A stretch of DNA of 64,000 nt, from assembly GCF_050717545.1 (NCBI RefSeq), contig NZ_JBOITN010000024.1, positions 115,495 to 179,494 on the forward strand. The letters run 5' to 3'. The stretch is from Clostridium_AD sp050717545 (GTDB taxonomy: Bacteria; Bacillota; Clostridia; Clostridiales; Clostridiaceae). The stretch's first letter is position 1. Each line of letters opens with the position of its first letter. The notes beneath the pieces were generated by a model that was given only the letters and a program-made list of their open reading frames with translations, was not told the origin of the DNA and ran no database searches. Positions 44,712 to 53,977 of this stretch are shown one piece after another. The position numbers and the translations under genes were made by a program.

Positions 44712-44743
44712 GAGAATTTAAATTTGATTTAAATAGCTATATC

Positions 44744-46162
44744 TTATATGGCTACATTTGCAAGTTTTAGTTTAGCTTTGTTTTTCTTAAAGGTTTGATG
44801 CCTCTCTAGTATTTCTAAAGAAATATAGGTATATTTAATGAATACAGCGGCAGTGATGAAGGATATCATGTCTGATACGGGGTAAGCAATCCATGCCCCA
44901 AGCACACCCATGTCTAAACCAATTACGAATGAATATACTAGTGGAATAAATATTATTATTTGCCTAAATATAGACAATTTGAAAGAAGTTTTAACTCTAT
45001 TTATAGCCTGGCAATAGGAAATTGCTAAATAATATACTCCAATGCAAGGGAATACAGATATAACCATTCTAAAAGCGCTTGTGGTTTCATCTATAATAGC
45101 ACTATCATTTATAAACAAACCAATAAGTTGTTTTGAAAAAATCATAAACAATAACCATAATAAAGTTGAACTTGCAGACACCGCGATAATAGATTTTTTA
45201 ACAACTTCCTTTAGCCTTGTGTAATTACCAGCAGCATAATTATAGGCGGCTATAGGTTGCATAGCTGAGCTTATACCCATGATTGTCATAAACAAAAACA
45301 TAGAAACTCTTGTAGTTAAACCTATTGTTACAATGGCCGCATCTCCGCCATAGGAGAATAGTAGATTGTTTAATATAGCAGCTACAACTGCATCTGATAT
45401 CTCTATTATAAAAGTTGAAAATCCAACATATATTATTCCTATTGATACTGCTTTATTAAGATTTAATTTAAATGAAAACTTTAAGTCGTTTTTTAATTTT
45501 ATAAATACAAAGAAAACATATATAAAAGCTATTATTTGAGATGAAACGGTAGCTATAGCGGCCCCTTTTACTCCATATGATAATACATTTATTAGAACAT
45601 AATCTATAATTACATTACAGATTGCCCCAATAGAAGTGCTTAATAGAACTATTTTGGTATTTCCAAAAGAAGTGATGATATAAGAGGATATTATAGTAAA
45701 GGATTGGAACAAAACACCTATTAATATTATATTTACATATTCTTTTGCTAGAGGGAATGTATTTTTTGATGCACCTAAACTTATTAAAATTTTATTTTGA
45801 AAAATATAAATACCAAAACCCATTATAGATACTATTATAAACATTAAAGCTATAGCATTTGGTATAATAATTTTTAAATTGTCATAATCTTTATCGCCAC
45901 AACTTCTTGAAACAGAAGTACATGCTCCTATAGCAATAAGCATACTTATTGCAAAAAAAAGTCTCTGAATTGGAAATGCTATTGTTAAAGCACCGATGGC
46001 ATTAGCTCCTATGGTTTGGCCTAAAAACATAGAATCTACCATGTTATACATTTCAGCTACCATTAAAGAAATTATTGCAGGTACTGAAAATTTTAATAGT
46101 AGTTTCCCAATCTTCTCTTCACCAAAGATTTTATTACTTTCTGCCACGCTAGTCATTGTCAT
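44744..46162 (-). CDS. MATE-family efflux transporter
   Basis: 472 residues from the ATG at 46162 (AAGGAG 11 bases upstream; an in-frame GTG at 46171 is too close to it). Twelve hydrophobic segments; LLLKFSVPAIISLMVAEMYN, MVDSMFLGQTIGANAIGAL and CTSVSRSCGDKD place it in the DinF/NorM-like clostridial MATE group. Third MATE gene of the window and the only one on the minus strand. Substrate unknown. Confidence 0.92.
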   Translation of the reverse strand: MTMTSVAESNKIFGEEKIGKLLLKFSVPAIISLMVAEMYNMVDSMFLGQTIGANAIGALTIAFPIQRLFFAISMLIAIGACTSVSRSCGDKDYDNLKIIIPNAIALMFIIVSIMGFGIYIFQNKILISLGASKNTFPLAKEYVNIILIGVLFQSFTIISSYIITSFGNTKIVLLSTSIGAICNVIIDYVLINVLSYGVKGAAIATVSSQIIAFIYVFFVFIKLKNDLKFSFKLNLNKAVSIGIIYVGFSTFIIEISDAVVAAILNNLLFSYGGDAAIVTIGLTTRVSMFLFMTIMGISSAMQPIAAYNYAAGNYTRLKEVVKKSIIAVSASSTLLWLLFMIFSKQLIGLFINDSAIIDETTSAFRMVISVFPCIGVYYLAISYCQAINRVKTSFKLSIFRQIIIFIPLVYSFVIGLDMGVLGAWIAYPVSDMISFITAAVFIKYTYISLEILERHQTFKKNKAKLKLANVAI

Positions 46163-46297
46163 GAAATCCACTTCTCCTTAAAAATATTGTTTCTACTATA
46201 TTAGTTTACGCTATTATGGGTAGATTAACATTCCCACAATTGCTATATAAAAGGTACAAAGTTGCTAATGCATGAGTTTGATTTATCTTTAAATAAC

Positions 46298-46327
46298 ACA
46301 AAAGCACCCTAAAACAGGTGCTTTTGT
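46298..46327 (-). terminator. Terminator overlapping the end of the AraC/GH39-like gene
   Basis: ACAAAAGCACC / GGTGCTTTTGT, loop of 8; the gene's stop codon lies in the loop. Confidence 0.75.
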
Positions 46328-48396
46328 ACTTCTTGAAGAACTATTAGTGTTGAGCCATAGCCTTCTATTTTTATTATGTTATTATAAACAGCAGTTTTTT
46401 TTGCATAAGATAAAGAGACGTTAGGAGCAGAAATCTTAGTTAGGATTTTCCACTCGTCATAACCAAGTCGTTTTGGTTTGCCCATTCTTAACCATATATC
46501 GTAGGCTGAGCCAATTTTCTCACCAATTTCATATTTAATAACCTTATAGTCATGAAATAAATTTTTGATAGATAAAGATATTTTTCTTTCAGTAATATTT
46601 TTGCTACCTTTACCTTTATACAAATCTTCAAGCTTTATTAGTGAATTAAGTTCATCACTATAACTGTAAAGTAAGACCTGAATATCTTTATCTTGCCTTG
46701 TGATAATATATCCATCTCCCTGGTCTATAACCTCATTTCCTAGTTTTGATAATAAATAATAAGCATAGTAGGAAGCTTTTTTTATTCCATCTAAAGTAAG
46801 AAGACCAGGTGATCCAAAAAATAATTCGTTATTTAAAATTGAGGTTTCCTCTACGGTGTCAAAAGCTTTTAGAGCATGCAAACCACTAGAATTATTAATA
46901 AAATTATGGATAATATAGGGTAGCATATAGGAAGAATCGTAAATAGTGTTTATTGCAGGTGAAACATTAAAAGGGGTCTTGATTAAATTTTGTAATTTAT
47001 ATTTTTGAAAAATTTCAAGGCAAATATTTATATATTCAATAGATAAATCACTTGAAGCCTGAAATTTCCAGAGTCTAATTACTTCAAATCCATATATGTC
47101 TGCAAAATACAGTATAAAACTTTCTAAAAGTTTTATAAAAGAATTTTTGTCTTCAAAAATTTGGTTTAATATTATTAATGGAACAAGGGATATATCCATT
47201 AAAAATTCTAAAAGTTTTTCAACTTCATTCCAATTTAGAAACATTACATTTTCATTGAAATATATTTTCATTTCTTTCCCAAATAAATTTTGGACTATAC
47301 CATTTTCAAATCCTATATTATTTTGAAGTGTCCTCAGATATCCCTGTTCACGTGCTTTAATAAGTTCCTTTGCTTGACCTAAATTTATGTTTTCTTTCCA
47401 TTTATGTTTTAATTCTGAACTGGTAAGTGAGAAATCTGTTTGAAGTTTTATAATCTTGTTTGTATAGTTGAATCTATCATAGTCTTCTAAATAAGAAGAT
47501 AAATACTGGAGTGTTTGAGATAAATCATAAGACTCCTTTTTTTTAGAGCTTTCATATATATCATCAACTATAGAATATTTTTTTCGAAATTGTAGTGGAG
47601 TTATGTTATTATAATCTTTAAAGCTTTTATTATAATATCTAGTATGAGAAAAACCAACATCTAAAGAAATTTCTAATATAGTTTTATCAGTATCAAGTAG
47701 TAATTTGATAGATTTATCAACGCGCACATTGTTTACAAGCTCCTTGAAACTTGTTCCAGCCATATCCTTTATTTGATGAGACAAATAATAAGAACTTAAA
47801 TATTCCTGGTTTGCTATATCTTGTAAACTAATTTTATTCATATAGTTGTTATATATATATGTTATAATCCTATGGTATCTTTGAAATTGAATTTGGTTTT
47901 CCTGTGGTTTCTTATCATCATAATTAAGATAGTGAAAGTTGTTTATTAAATGAAATAATAGCTTCACCAAAATTGAATCTATTTGGTCATCAAAATTTTC
48001 ATTTTTCTGTATTACTTCACAGGCTAAAATAGATAAGTATCTTCGTAAAATATCATACTTTTCTTCTCGCTGTGCACCTTCTTCACTGGAATTTGTATAA
48101 AAATAAATATTTTTCATGTCATCATAATATTTTTCGAAAAAAGCAGGGTCTAAATGAAAAATTAGAACTTTATTGTTTTCTTTAGAATGAATTCTGTGCG
48201 CTTCATCACAATTTATAATTTCAATTTCTCGCTCGTACACTTCATAATTCCCCGATTCTATAAGTACATTGATAGTGCCTTCAAGAACAAAAATTATTTC
48301 TATAGAATTATGCCAATGTATTGGGTAGTCCAATATATTTTCAAGCGAAATGTTTATAGGTAAATCGTTCATATAACTTATATATTCTTTTCTCAT
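46309..48396 (-). CDS. AraC-family regulator fused to a GH39-like domain
   Basis: 695 residues. Cupin-like sensing domain (about 10-110: IHWHNSIEIIFVLEGTINVL, DEAHRIH), AraC double helix-turn-helix (about 175-280: ISLQDIANQEYLSSYYLSHQ, DVGFSHTRYYNKSFKDY), then a 400-residue part that resembles the GH39 beta-xylosidase fold found at the end of many clostridial AraC proteins (SGLHALKAFDTVEETS, GSPGLLTLDGIKKASYYAYY). The second half may bind rather than cleave a glycan. AAGAGG precedes the ATG. No sugar-utilisation gene is adjacent, so the target is not evident. Confidence 0.82.
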   Translation of the reverse strand: MRKEYISYMNDLPINISLENILDYPIHWHNSIEIIFVLEGTINVLIESGNYEVYEREIEIINCDEAHRIHSKENNKVLIFHLDPAFFEKYYDDMKNIYFYTNSSEEGAQREEKYDILRRYLSILACEVIQKNENFDDQIDSILVKLLFHLINNFHYLNYDDKKPQENQIQFQRYHRIITYIYNNYMNKISLQDIANQEYLSSYYLSHQIKDMAGTSFKELVNNVRVDKSIKLLLDTDKTILEISLDVGFSHTRYYNKSFKDYNNITPLQFRKKYSIVDDIYESSKKKESYDLSQTLQYLSSYLEDYDRFNYTNKIIKLQTDFSLTSSELKHKWKENINLGQAKELIKAREQGYLRTLQNNIGFENGIVQNLFGKEMKIYFNENVMFLNWNEVEKLLEFLMDISLVPLIILNQIFEDKNSFIKLLESFILYFADIYGFEVIRLWKFQASSDLSIEYINICLEIFQKYKLQNLIKTPFNVSPAINTIYDSSYMLPYIIHNFINNSSGLHALKAFDTVEETSILNNELFFGSPGLLTLDGIKKASYYAYYLLSKLGNEVIDQGDGYIITRQDKDIQVLLYSYSDELNSLIKLEDLYKGKGSKNITERKISLSIKNLFHDYKVIKYEIGEKIGSAYDIWLRMGKPKRLGYDEWKILTKISAPNVSLSYAKKTAVYNNIIKIEGYGSTLIVLQEVQKHLF

Positions 48397-48693
48397 TGTA
48401 GTAACCTCTTTTTTTATAGTTTTGTATATTTATATTATACATCATAAAACATATTATATTATTAATTGATTTTAAGGATTAAAATATGTATAAATTACAT
48501 AAAAATTGAAGTATAAGGAAATAATATTATTAGAATACCCTAAAAGATAGATATATAAATATTTTAGTAAAATAATTTATGGTAATAATCAAGTAAGGTT
48601 TACAATAGGATTACTTTTAGGTTATTCTATAGACTAAGATACGTAAATATTTATTTATTAATTGATTATTTTTAGGTGGTGAGGAGTAATAAA

Positions 48694-49371
48694 ATGGAAA
48701 ACTATATATATGTTGTTATTTCAAGAACACCAACTTCTACAGGGAAAATAATTAGAAGATTTTTAAAAGAAGAATATAACCATGCATCAATTAGTTTAGA
48801 CAAAAATTTAAGTCAAATGTATTCATTTTGTAGATTCTCTGTTAGTAATCCTTTTGTGGGAGGAATTGTACATGAAAGTGCGTTTACTCTTAACATAGGG
48901 TCTCGGGATGATGTTCCAATTAATGTATACCGGATACCTATAACCGTTAGAAAATTTGAATTGATTAGGAACTTTATATATGATATATATAATGATGATG
49001 AGATATATTATTACAATTTTCTTGGGGCAATTGGAGTTCTTTTTAATAAAAGACATGCAATTTATAAGACATACATATGTACGGAATTTGTGATGGAAGC
49101 GTTAAAGCAAGGAGGAAGTGGAATTACTCCAATCGAATCATATAATATAACACCTACAGATATTTGTGAAGTTATGAGGCAATTTCTCTTTTATAGAGGG
49201 AATCTTAACGACTATCCATTTAAGCAAACTGTTAAAACAAAAGATGATGAACTTTTCTTTTGTAAAACAGGATTTATTTATGAAGCTTTACATACTCTTA
49301 GACATTTCTCCACAGTTATTTCGAGAGATAGAAATAGTAAAGGAAACAAGAGGAGAAGTCGCAGAATATAA
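48694..49371 (+). CDS. Permuted papain-fold (YiiX/NlpC-like) protein
   Basis: About 225 residues from the ATG at 48694 (GAGGAG seven bases upstream; GTGs at 48676 and 48679 are poorer). YNHASISLD near residue 30 supplies a His and TYICTEFVMEAL near residue 128 a Cys, in the H-then-C order of circularly permuted NlpC/P60 (YiiX/YaeF-type) hydrolases. A basic tail (KGNKRRSRRI) ends it. No signal peptide, so it probably works in the cytoplasm on an acyl or peptide bond; substrate unknown. The GNAT gene follows by 23 bases. Confidence 0.68.
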   Translation: MENYIYVVISRTPTSTGKIIRRFLKEEYNHASISLDKNLSQMYSFCRFSVSNPFVGGIVHESAFTLNIGSRDDVPINVYRIPITVRKFELIRNFIYDIYNDDEIYYYNFLGAIGVLFNKRHAIYKTYICTEFVMEALKQGGSGITPIESYNITPTDICEVMRQFLFYRGNLNDYPFKQTVKTKDDELFFCKTGFIYEALHTLRHFSTVISRDRNSKGNKRRSRRI

Positions 49372-49394
49372 GATGAGCAAAATTAGGGGGAATT

Positions 49395-50330
49395 ATGGAA
49401 CACAATAATCATAGTATTATAATTAAGATGAAATTAAATGAAGAAGATTACAAAGCAATTAAAAATCTAGAAACCATTTGTTATGGAGAGAAAAAAACTG
49501 ATTTAAAATTAGAACTTGATTTTAAAAAACATCAGACAAAGGTAATAACAATAGATTGTGTTAAAGATAAAAGGATGACAGAGTTTTTGTATTATGAAAA
49601 TGAAATCTTAACGGGTTATTTAGGATTGTCTAATTTTGGAGGATACACAGTTGAAATCACTGGTATGGTACATCCTAAATTCAGAAGAAAACGAATCTTT
49701 CAAAAGTTATATTTGATTGCAAAAGAGGAGTGGGAAAAGGAATTTCCACAAGAGGTGTTAGGCTTATGTGATCACACATCTATTTCTGGATTAGCTTTTA
49801 TAAATTCTAATGCATTAGAATATGTTTCATCTGAGTATAAAATGTGCTTAAATAAAAAGATATTAAATGCTAAATATAAATATGTAATTAGCCTTAGACT
49901 CGCAACTAGTGAAGATGCAAGTGAAATTGATAGGCAGACTTCCGTTTATTTTGGACAGCCGCAAAAGGAGGATAAGGATAAAGGAGATGCAGAGAGAATA
50001 GAAACTAATGACCAAATAGAAAAACCAGTTATTCAAGATGATGATAATTTTATTAGTTATATGGCGGAGATTGATGGTAAAATTATAGGCAAAATACATA
50101 TATCAATAGTGGGTAATGAAGGTTTTATTTATGGGTTTGGTGTACTGCCAAAGTATAGAGAGAATGGATATGGACGAGAAATTTTAAAATCAACATTAGA
50201 CAACTTAAAGAAAAGAGATGTAGAAAATATCTTTCTTGATGTTGCTACTGAAAATAAGAGTGCGCTTGCACTTTATGAATCTTGTGGATTTGAAGAAATT
50301 TCGGTAATGGATTATTATATAATATCTTAG
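49395..50330 (+). CDS. GNAT acetyltransferase with two GNAT-like halves
   Basis: 311 residues. The N-terminal half (about 15-150) contains VHPKFRRKRIFQKLYLIAKE, an acetyl-CoA loop, and the C-terminal half (about 155-310) has a second, GVLPKYRENGYGREILKSTL with DVATENKSALALYESCGFEE. The two halves are joined by an acidic linker. AGGGGGAA precedes the ATG. It probably shares a transcript with the permuted papain-fold gene before it. Substrate unknown. Confidence 0.88.
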   Translation: MEHNNHSIIIKMKLNEEDYKAIKNLETICYGEKKTDLKLELDFKKHQTKVITIDCVKDKRMTEFLYYENEILTGYLGLSNFGGYTVEITGMVHPKFRRKRIFQKLYLIAKEEWEKEFPQEVLGLCDHTSISGLAFINSNALEYVSSEYKMCLNKKILNAKYKYVISLRLATSEDASEIDRQTSVYFGQPQKEDKDKGDAERIETNDQIEKPVIQDDDNFISYMAEIDGKIIGKIHISIVGNEGFIYGFGVLPKYRENGYGREILKSTLDNLKKRDVENIFLDVATENKSALALYESCGFEEISVMDYYIIS

Positions 50331-50471
50331 CACAGTATAGACTACCTTAGCTATATTCACATTTTAAGTAATAACACAAAATCAGTAATAGTTAAACAAA
50401 TCATAATATGTACTTAACCCATTCTTAATCTTCATAGCATATAATGAAGTTATAAGAGAGGGGACGTGAAG

Positions 50472-51050
50472 ATGAAAGATTTAAATATATGTATAGATAT
50501 TGATGGAACTATAACTGATGCTTATTTCTGGCTTAATATTACTAATAAGTATTTCAATAAAAATATAACAGAGCAAGAGATAACACAGTATTATATCCAT
50601 GAGGTAATGGGAATAAAGCAAGAAGAATATGATAAGTTTTATGAAGAAAATAAAATTGAAATTCACACGCACCAGAAAATTAGAGAAGATGCACAAAGTG
50701 TCATAAAAAGACTAAGTTCGCTTCATAGCATTTATTTTGTTACAGCAAGAGATAAATCGCTTACTATGTTAACCTATTCATATTTAAAGAATAATCAAAT
50801 TCCGTATGATGATTTATTTGTTTTAGGTAGCCATCATAAGGTTAATAAAGCAAAAGAATTAAATTGTAATGTGTTTGTTGAAGATAATTATGATAATGCA
50901 GTTGAGTTATCAAATGCAGGATTTATGGTTCTTTTAATAGATACAGGTTATAATAAAAAGCCATTAAATGATAATATAGTTAGGGTTTATAATTGGGAAG
51001 AAATATATTCTATAATAAATAAACTGTTATTACAAAGCAAAGCAATGTAA
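50472..51050 (+). CDS. NT5C-like 5'-nucleotidase/HAD phosphatase
   Basis: 192 residues from the ATG at 50472 (GAGGGGAC upstream; GTG at 50466 is closer than usual). HAD motif I CIDIDGTITDAYFW, motif II FVTARDKS, motif III near KVNKAKEL and motif IV FVEDNYDNA match the NT5C family (PF06941) of short deoxynucleotidase-like phosphatases. Possible substrate: 5'-deoxynucleotides; not certain. Single gene whose 3' end forms the left arm of a terminator. Confidence 0.82.
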   Translation: MKDLNICIDIDGTITDAYFWLNITNKYFNKNITEQEITQYYIHEVMGIKQEEYDKFYEENKIEIHTHQKIREDAQSVIKRLSSLHSIYFVTARDKSLTMLTYSYLKNNQIPYDDLFVLGSHHKVNKAKELNCNVFVEDNYDNAVELSNAGFMVLLIDTGYNKKPLNDNIVRVYNWEEIYSIINKLLLQSKAM

Positions 51051-51060
51051 TAACAGTTTA
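51020..51060. terminator. Bidirectional terminator
   Basis: TAAACTGTTATTACA / TGTAATAACAGTTTA, loop of 11, then TTTTATTT; the left arm is inside the last codons of the NT5C-like gene. Confidence 0.85.
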
Positions 51061-51062
51061 TT

Positions 51063-51305
51063 TTATTTATTAGAGGTTATATATTTTTCTTTAAATTGTA
51101 AATACCTTTTTTTTCTAAGTTTGCATGATGGGCAATCGCCACAACCGTTAGCTTTTATTCCATTATAACAAGTTAAAGTTTCCTCTTTAACTATATCAAG
51201 TACACCTAAATCATAAGCCATTTTCCAAGTCTCGGCTTTATCAATCCACATTAAAGGCGTTTCAATTACAAAATCATAACCCATGGCTAATTTGTTCGCC
51301 TCCAT
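51063..51305 (-). pseudogene. C-terminal remnant of queC (7-cyano-7-deazaguanine synthase)
   Basis: 80 codons matching the last third of QueC: IETPLMWIDKAETWKMAYDL and the zinc-cysteine motif CYNGIKANGCGDCPSCKLRK. The ATP-pyrophosphatase half with the SGGxDS loop is missing, and no ribosome site precedes the ATG at 51305. It follows the folE stop by only 18 bases, as expected if an internal deletion removed the rest of an operon. It is not expected to be active. Confidence 0.85.
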
Positions 51306-51323
51306 TTATTAAGTAAAAGTACC

Positions 51324-51914
51324 CTATTTATTGTAAATCATCATTAGTTTGTTATTTAAAATTACGTCAGTATTAAATCTTCCTCTAAAAGTAGTAGACA
51401 TTGTTTTAGTACCTGGCTTTTTTATTCCACGGGTTGTCATGCAGGCATGTTCACCTTCGATGATAACTGCAATGTCGCTAGAGGATGTTACTATTTGCAT
51501 AATCTCTGCTATATCGGTTCCTATTCTTTCTTGAAGTTGAAGCCTACGTCCTACCATATCAGCTATTCTTGCGATTTTACTTAAACCAATTATTTTTTTA
51601 TTAGGAACGTATGCAATGGAAACTTTCATATCGTACATCAATGCTAAATGATGTTCACAATGACTAAATATTTGAATATCTTTCATTATAACTATATCAA
51701 GGTTATCACCTTCAACTACTAAATCATCAACAAATGTTGTGTTAAACATTTGTGCAATTTCACAGTTGCTATATAGCATTCCGGCAAATACTTCTTCATA
51801 CATTTTAGCTACGCGCTTTGGAGTATCAATAAGTCCTTCTCTTGATGGATCATCACCTAGTGCAATTAAAATGCCTTTTATATGTTCTTCAATCGATTTA
51901 GTATCAATTGACAT
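51324..51914 (-). CDS. folE: GTP cyclohydrolase I
   Basis: 196 residues from the ATG at 51914, preceded by GGGAGGTG; the frame extends upstream without a ribosome site. DPSREGLIDTPKRVAKMYEE, FSHCEHHLALMYDMKV, ALMYDM and GEHACMTTRGIKKPG contain the zinc-binding Cys/His residues and catalytic His of FolE. It makes 7,8-dihydroneopterin triphosphate for folate or for preQ0/queuosine. A preQ1 riboswitch lies upstream and que remnants on both sides, so this copy was part of a queuosine operon. Confidence 0.95.
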   Translation of the reverse strand: MSIDTKSIEEHIKGILIALGDDPSREGLIDTPKRVAKMYEEVFAGMLYSNCEIAQMFNTTFVDDLVVEGDNLDIVIMKDIQIFSHCEHHLALMYDMKVSIAYVPNKKIIGLSKIARIADMVGRRLQLQERIGTDIAEIMQIVTSSSDIAVIIEGEHACMTTRGIKKPGTKTMSTTFRGRFNTDVILNNKLMMIYNK

Positions 51915-51918
51915 AATT

Positions 51919-52011
51919 CTACACACCTCCCTTATTTGGATCCCAAATGATTTTATGAAGTTGCATTTGGAGATTAACACCATTCATTTTATTTTCCTTA
52001 TACTGATTCAT
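51919..52011 (-). pseudogene. C-terminal remnant of queE (7-carboxy-7-deazaguanine synthase)
   Basis: A 30-codon frame ending NLQMQLHKIIWDPNKGGV-stop, five bases before the folE start. QueE proteins characteristically end in QLH-x-(I/L)-W...(R/G)GV, so this is read as the extreme tail of queE. The radical-SAM cysteines are absent and an in-frame stop lies two codons before the ATG. Its last codons supply the ribosome site of folE, which may be why it was kept. Confidence 0.65.
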
Positions 52012-52080
52012 TGATTACACTATATTAATGTTATTATATTATAATTTTTTATATAAAAAACGTGTAATTCACGCTCAATA

Positions 52081-52104
52081 AAAAAAGCTACCTAAAATGG
52101 TAGT
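52081..52104 (-). terminator. Expression-platform terminator of the preQ1 riboswitch
   Basis: Minus strand ACTACC - ATTTTA - GGTAGC then TTTTTT, directly after the aptamer. Confidence 0.75.
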
Positions 52105-52106
52105 TA

Positions 52107-52147
52107 GGTCCTAGTTTTGTTTATAGACAGGATGGTTTAGAACTGTC
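52107..52147 (-). ncRNA. preQ1-I riboswitch aptamer
   Basis: On the minus strand GACAG-TTCTAAACCAT-CCTGTC is a short stem with the class I loop start UUCUA, followed by an A-rich tail TATAAACAAAACTAGGACC able to fold back as the pseudoknot. This matches B. subtilis queC-type preQ1-I in length, loop and tail (AAACUA). A terminator follows at once, and the folE/que genes lie downstream, which is the expected context. Binding of preQ1 should lower expression. Confidence 0.8.
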
Positions 52148-52169
52148 TTATTATGTTTTATAATTAATA

Positions 52170-52198
52170 ATTTTACTATAAGTTGTGAAGGATGTCAA
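52170..52198 (-). promoter_or_regulatory. SigA-type promoter of the preQ1/folE unit
   Basis: Minus strand TTGACA (52198-52193), 17-bp spacer, TAAAAT (52175-52170), about 25 bases before the aptamer. Confidence 0.7.
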
Positions 52199-52322
52199 AT
52201 GGACAGGTATAGTTTACTTTAAAGTGGAATTGTGCAATAATATAAAGTTGTAAAAGCATATTTATTCATGGAAATATTATTATAAAATATATACAAAATA
52301 ATGTTATTAGTGAGGAGTAAAA

Positions 52323-53831
52323 ATGAAAATAGGATTTGATCAAAAGAAATACTTAGAAGAGCAATCAAAATTTATACTAGAAAGAGTTAATAATTATGAT
52401 AAGTTATATTTAGAATTTGGTGGTAAGCTTTTTAATGACCTGCATGCTAAAAGAGTTTTACCAGGATTTGATGAAAATGCAAAGATTAAGTTATTACATA
52501 AATTAAAGGAAAAAGTTGAGGTTGTTATCTGTGTATATGCAGGAGATATTGAAAGAAACAAAATAAGAGGAGATTTTGGCATCACGTATGATGTGGATGT
52601 TTTAAGATTAATTGATGATTTACGTGAATATGAGCTTGATGTAAATAGCGTTGTAATTACAAGATATGATGGTCAACCAGCAACCACAATTTTTATAAAC
52701 AAACTTGAACGTAGGGGCATAAAAGTATATAAACATAGGGCAACGAAAGGATATCCAACGGATGTGGACGCAATTGTAAGTGATGAGGGGTATGGCAAAA
52801 ATCCATATATCGAAACAACAAAATCTATTGTAGTTGTAACAGCACCAGGACCTGGAAGTGGAAAACTTGCAACTTGTCTAAGTCAGCTTTACCATGAACA
52901 TAAACAAGGTAGAGCAGCGGGTTATTCGAAATTTGAAACATTCCCAGTATGGAATATTCCTTTAAAGCATCCTCTAAACATAGCATATGAGGCTGCTACA
53001 GCAGATCTTAATGACGTCAATATGCTGGATTCATTCCATTTCGATGCCTATAATAAGATATCTGTGAATTATAATCGTGATATTGAAACATTCCCTGTAC
53101 TTAGGCGGATAATAGAAAGGATAACTGGGGAAGAGGCGGTTTATAAATCTCCAACAGACATGGGGGTTAATAGAGTAGGTTTTGGTATAATTGATGATGA
53201 TGTTATTAAAGAAGCATCTAGGCAAGAGATAATAAGAAGGTATTTCAAAACAGGGTGTGAATATAGAAAAGGATACATAAATAAGGAAACTTTTGATAGG
53301 GTAAAACTTCTTATGGAAGAACTTAACTTAAAGCAAGAAGATAGGAAAGTTGTTATGCCTGCGAGAGAACGCTCAGCTACATTAAAGCAATGCTTACGCA
53401 CAAATGAGAATTGCCCAGCAATTGCAGTTCAGCTCCATGATGGTACAATATTAACAAGTAAAAGTTCCGATATAATGGACGCAACTGCTGCTATAATCAT
53501 AAATGCTGTTAAATACTTTGCAAATATAGATGATGAAATGCATCTTATATCACCAGTTATACTTGAGCCAATAATAAAACTAAAATCACTAACATTAGGG
53601 AGCAAGAAACCGGCGTTAGATTGTGAAAATGTACTAATCGCACTTAGCATATGCGCTGCTACTAATCCAACAGCAAAGGTTGCTATGGATAAATTAATAA
53701 TGCTAAAAGGATGTAAGGCTCATTCAACTACAATTATAACTAATAGTGATGAACAAACTTTTAGAAAACTTGGAATAGATATAACTTGTGATGCGGAGTA
53801 TGCAACTGAAAGTCTTTATTATAACAATTAA
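52323..53831 (+). CDS. DUF1846 protein
   Basis: 502 residues, the normal size of DUF1846 (PF08903), soluble, starting MKIGFDQKKYLEEQSKFILE with FGGKLFNDLHAKRVLPGFD, APGPGSGKLATCLSQLYHE and a later KQCLRTNENCPAIAVQLHDG. The PGPGSGKLATC loop looks like a nucleotide or phosphate-binding site and the family has been linked by structure to nucleotide-processing folds, but no activity is established. GAGGAG precedes the ATG. Single gene; the dispersed repeat lies just after its stop. Confidence 0.9.
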   Translation: MKIGFDQKKYLEEQSKFILERVNNYDKLYLEFGGKLFNDLHAKRVLPGFDENAKIKLLHKLKEKVEVVICVYAGDIERNKIRGDFGITYDVDVLRLIDDLREYELDVNSVVITRYDGQPATTIFINKLERRGIKVYKHRATKGYPTDVDAIVSDEGYGKNPYIETTKSIVVVTAPGPGSGKLATCLSQLYHEHKQGRAAGYSKFETFPVWNIPLKHPLNIAYEAATADLNDVNMLDSFHFDAYNKISVNYNRDIETFPVLRRIIERITGEEAVYKSPTDMGVNRVGFGIIDDDVIKEASRQEIIRRYFKTGCEYRKGYINKETFDRVKLLMEELNLKQEDRKVVMPARERSATLKQCLRTNENCPAIAVQLHDGTILTSKSSDIMDATAAIIINAVKYFANIDDEMHLISPVILEPIIKLKSLTLGSKKPALDCENVLIALSICAATNPTAKVAMDKLIMLKGCKAHSTTIITNSDEQTFRKLGIDITCDAEYATESLYYNN

Positions 53832-53836
53832 TATTT

Positions 53837-53860
53837 CAGCTCCGCAGGAGATGATTTAAT
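53837..53860 (+). repeat. Dispersed 24-nt element, copy C
   Basis: Exact 24-nt match to copies at 17167 and 17408, beginning six bases after the DUF1846 stop codon and before its terminator. Confidence 0.85.
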
Positions 53861-53879
53861 GTAAAATATATAACAAAAT

Positions 53880-53917
53880 AAAAGCTCACTCTATCTTAAG
53901 GTAGAGCGAGCTTTTTT
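53880..53917. terminator. Bidirectional terminator
   Basis: AAAAGCTC-A-CTCTA / TAGAG-C-GAGCTTTT with one mismatch, loop of 8, then TT. Confidence 0.82.
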
Positions 53918-53977
53918 AACTTGAAATATCAGTGACACTTCTCATTTTTTTATATATTTTAATTGGTTAATGATTAA

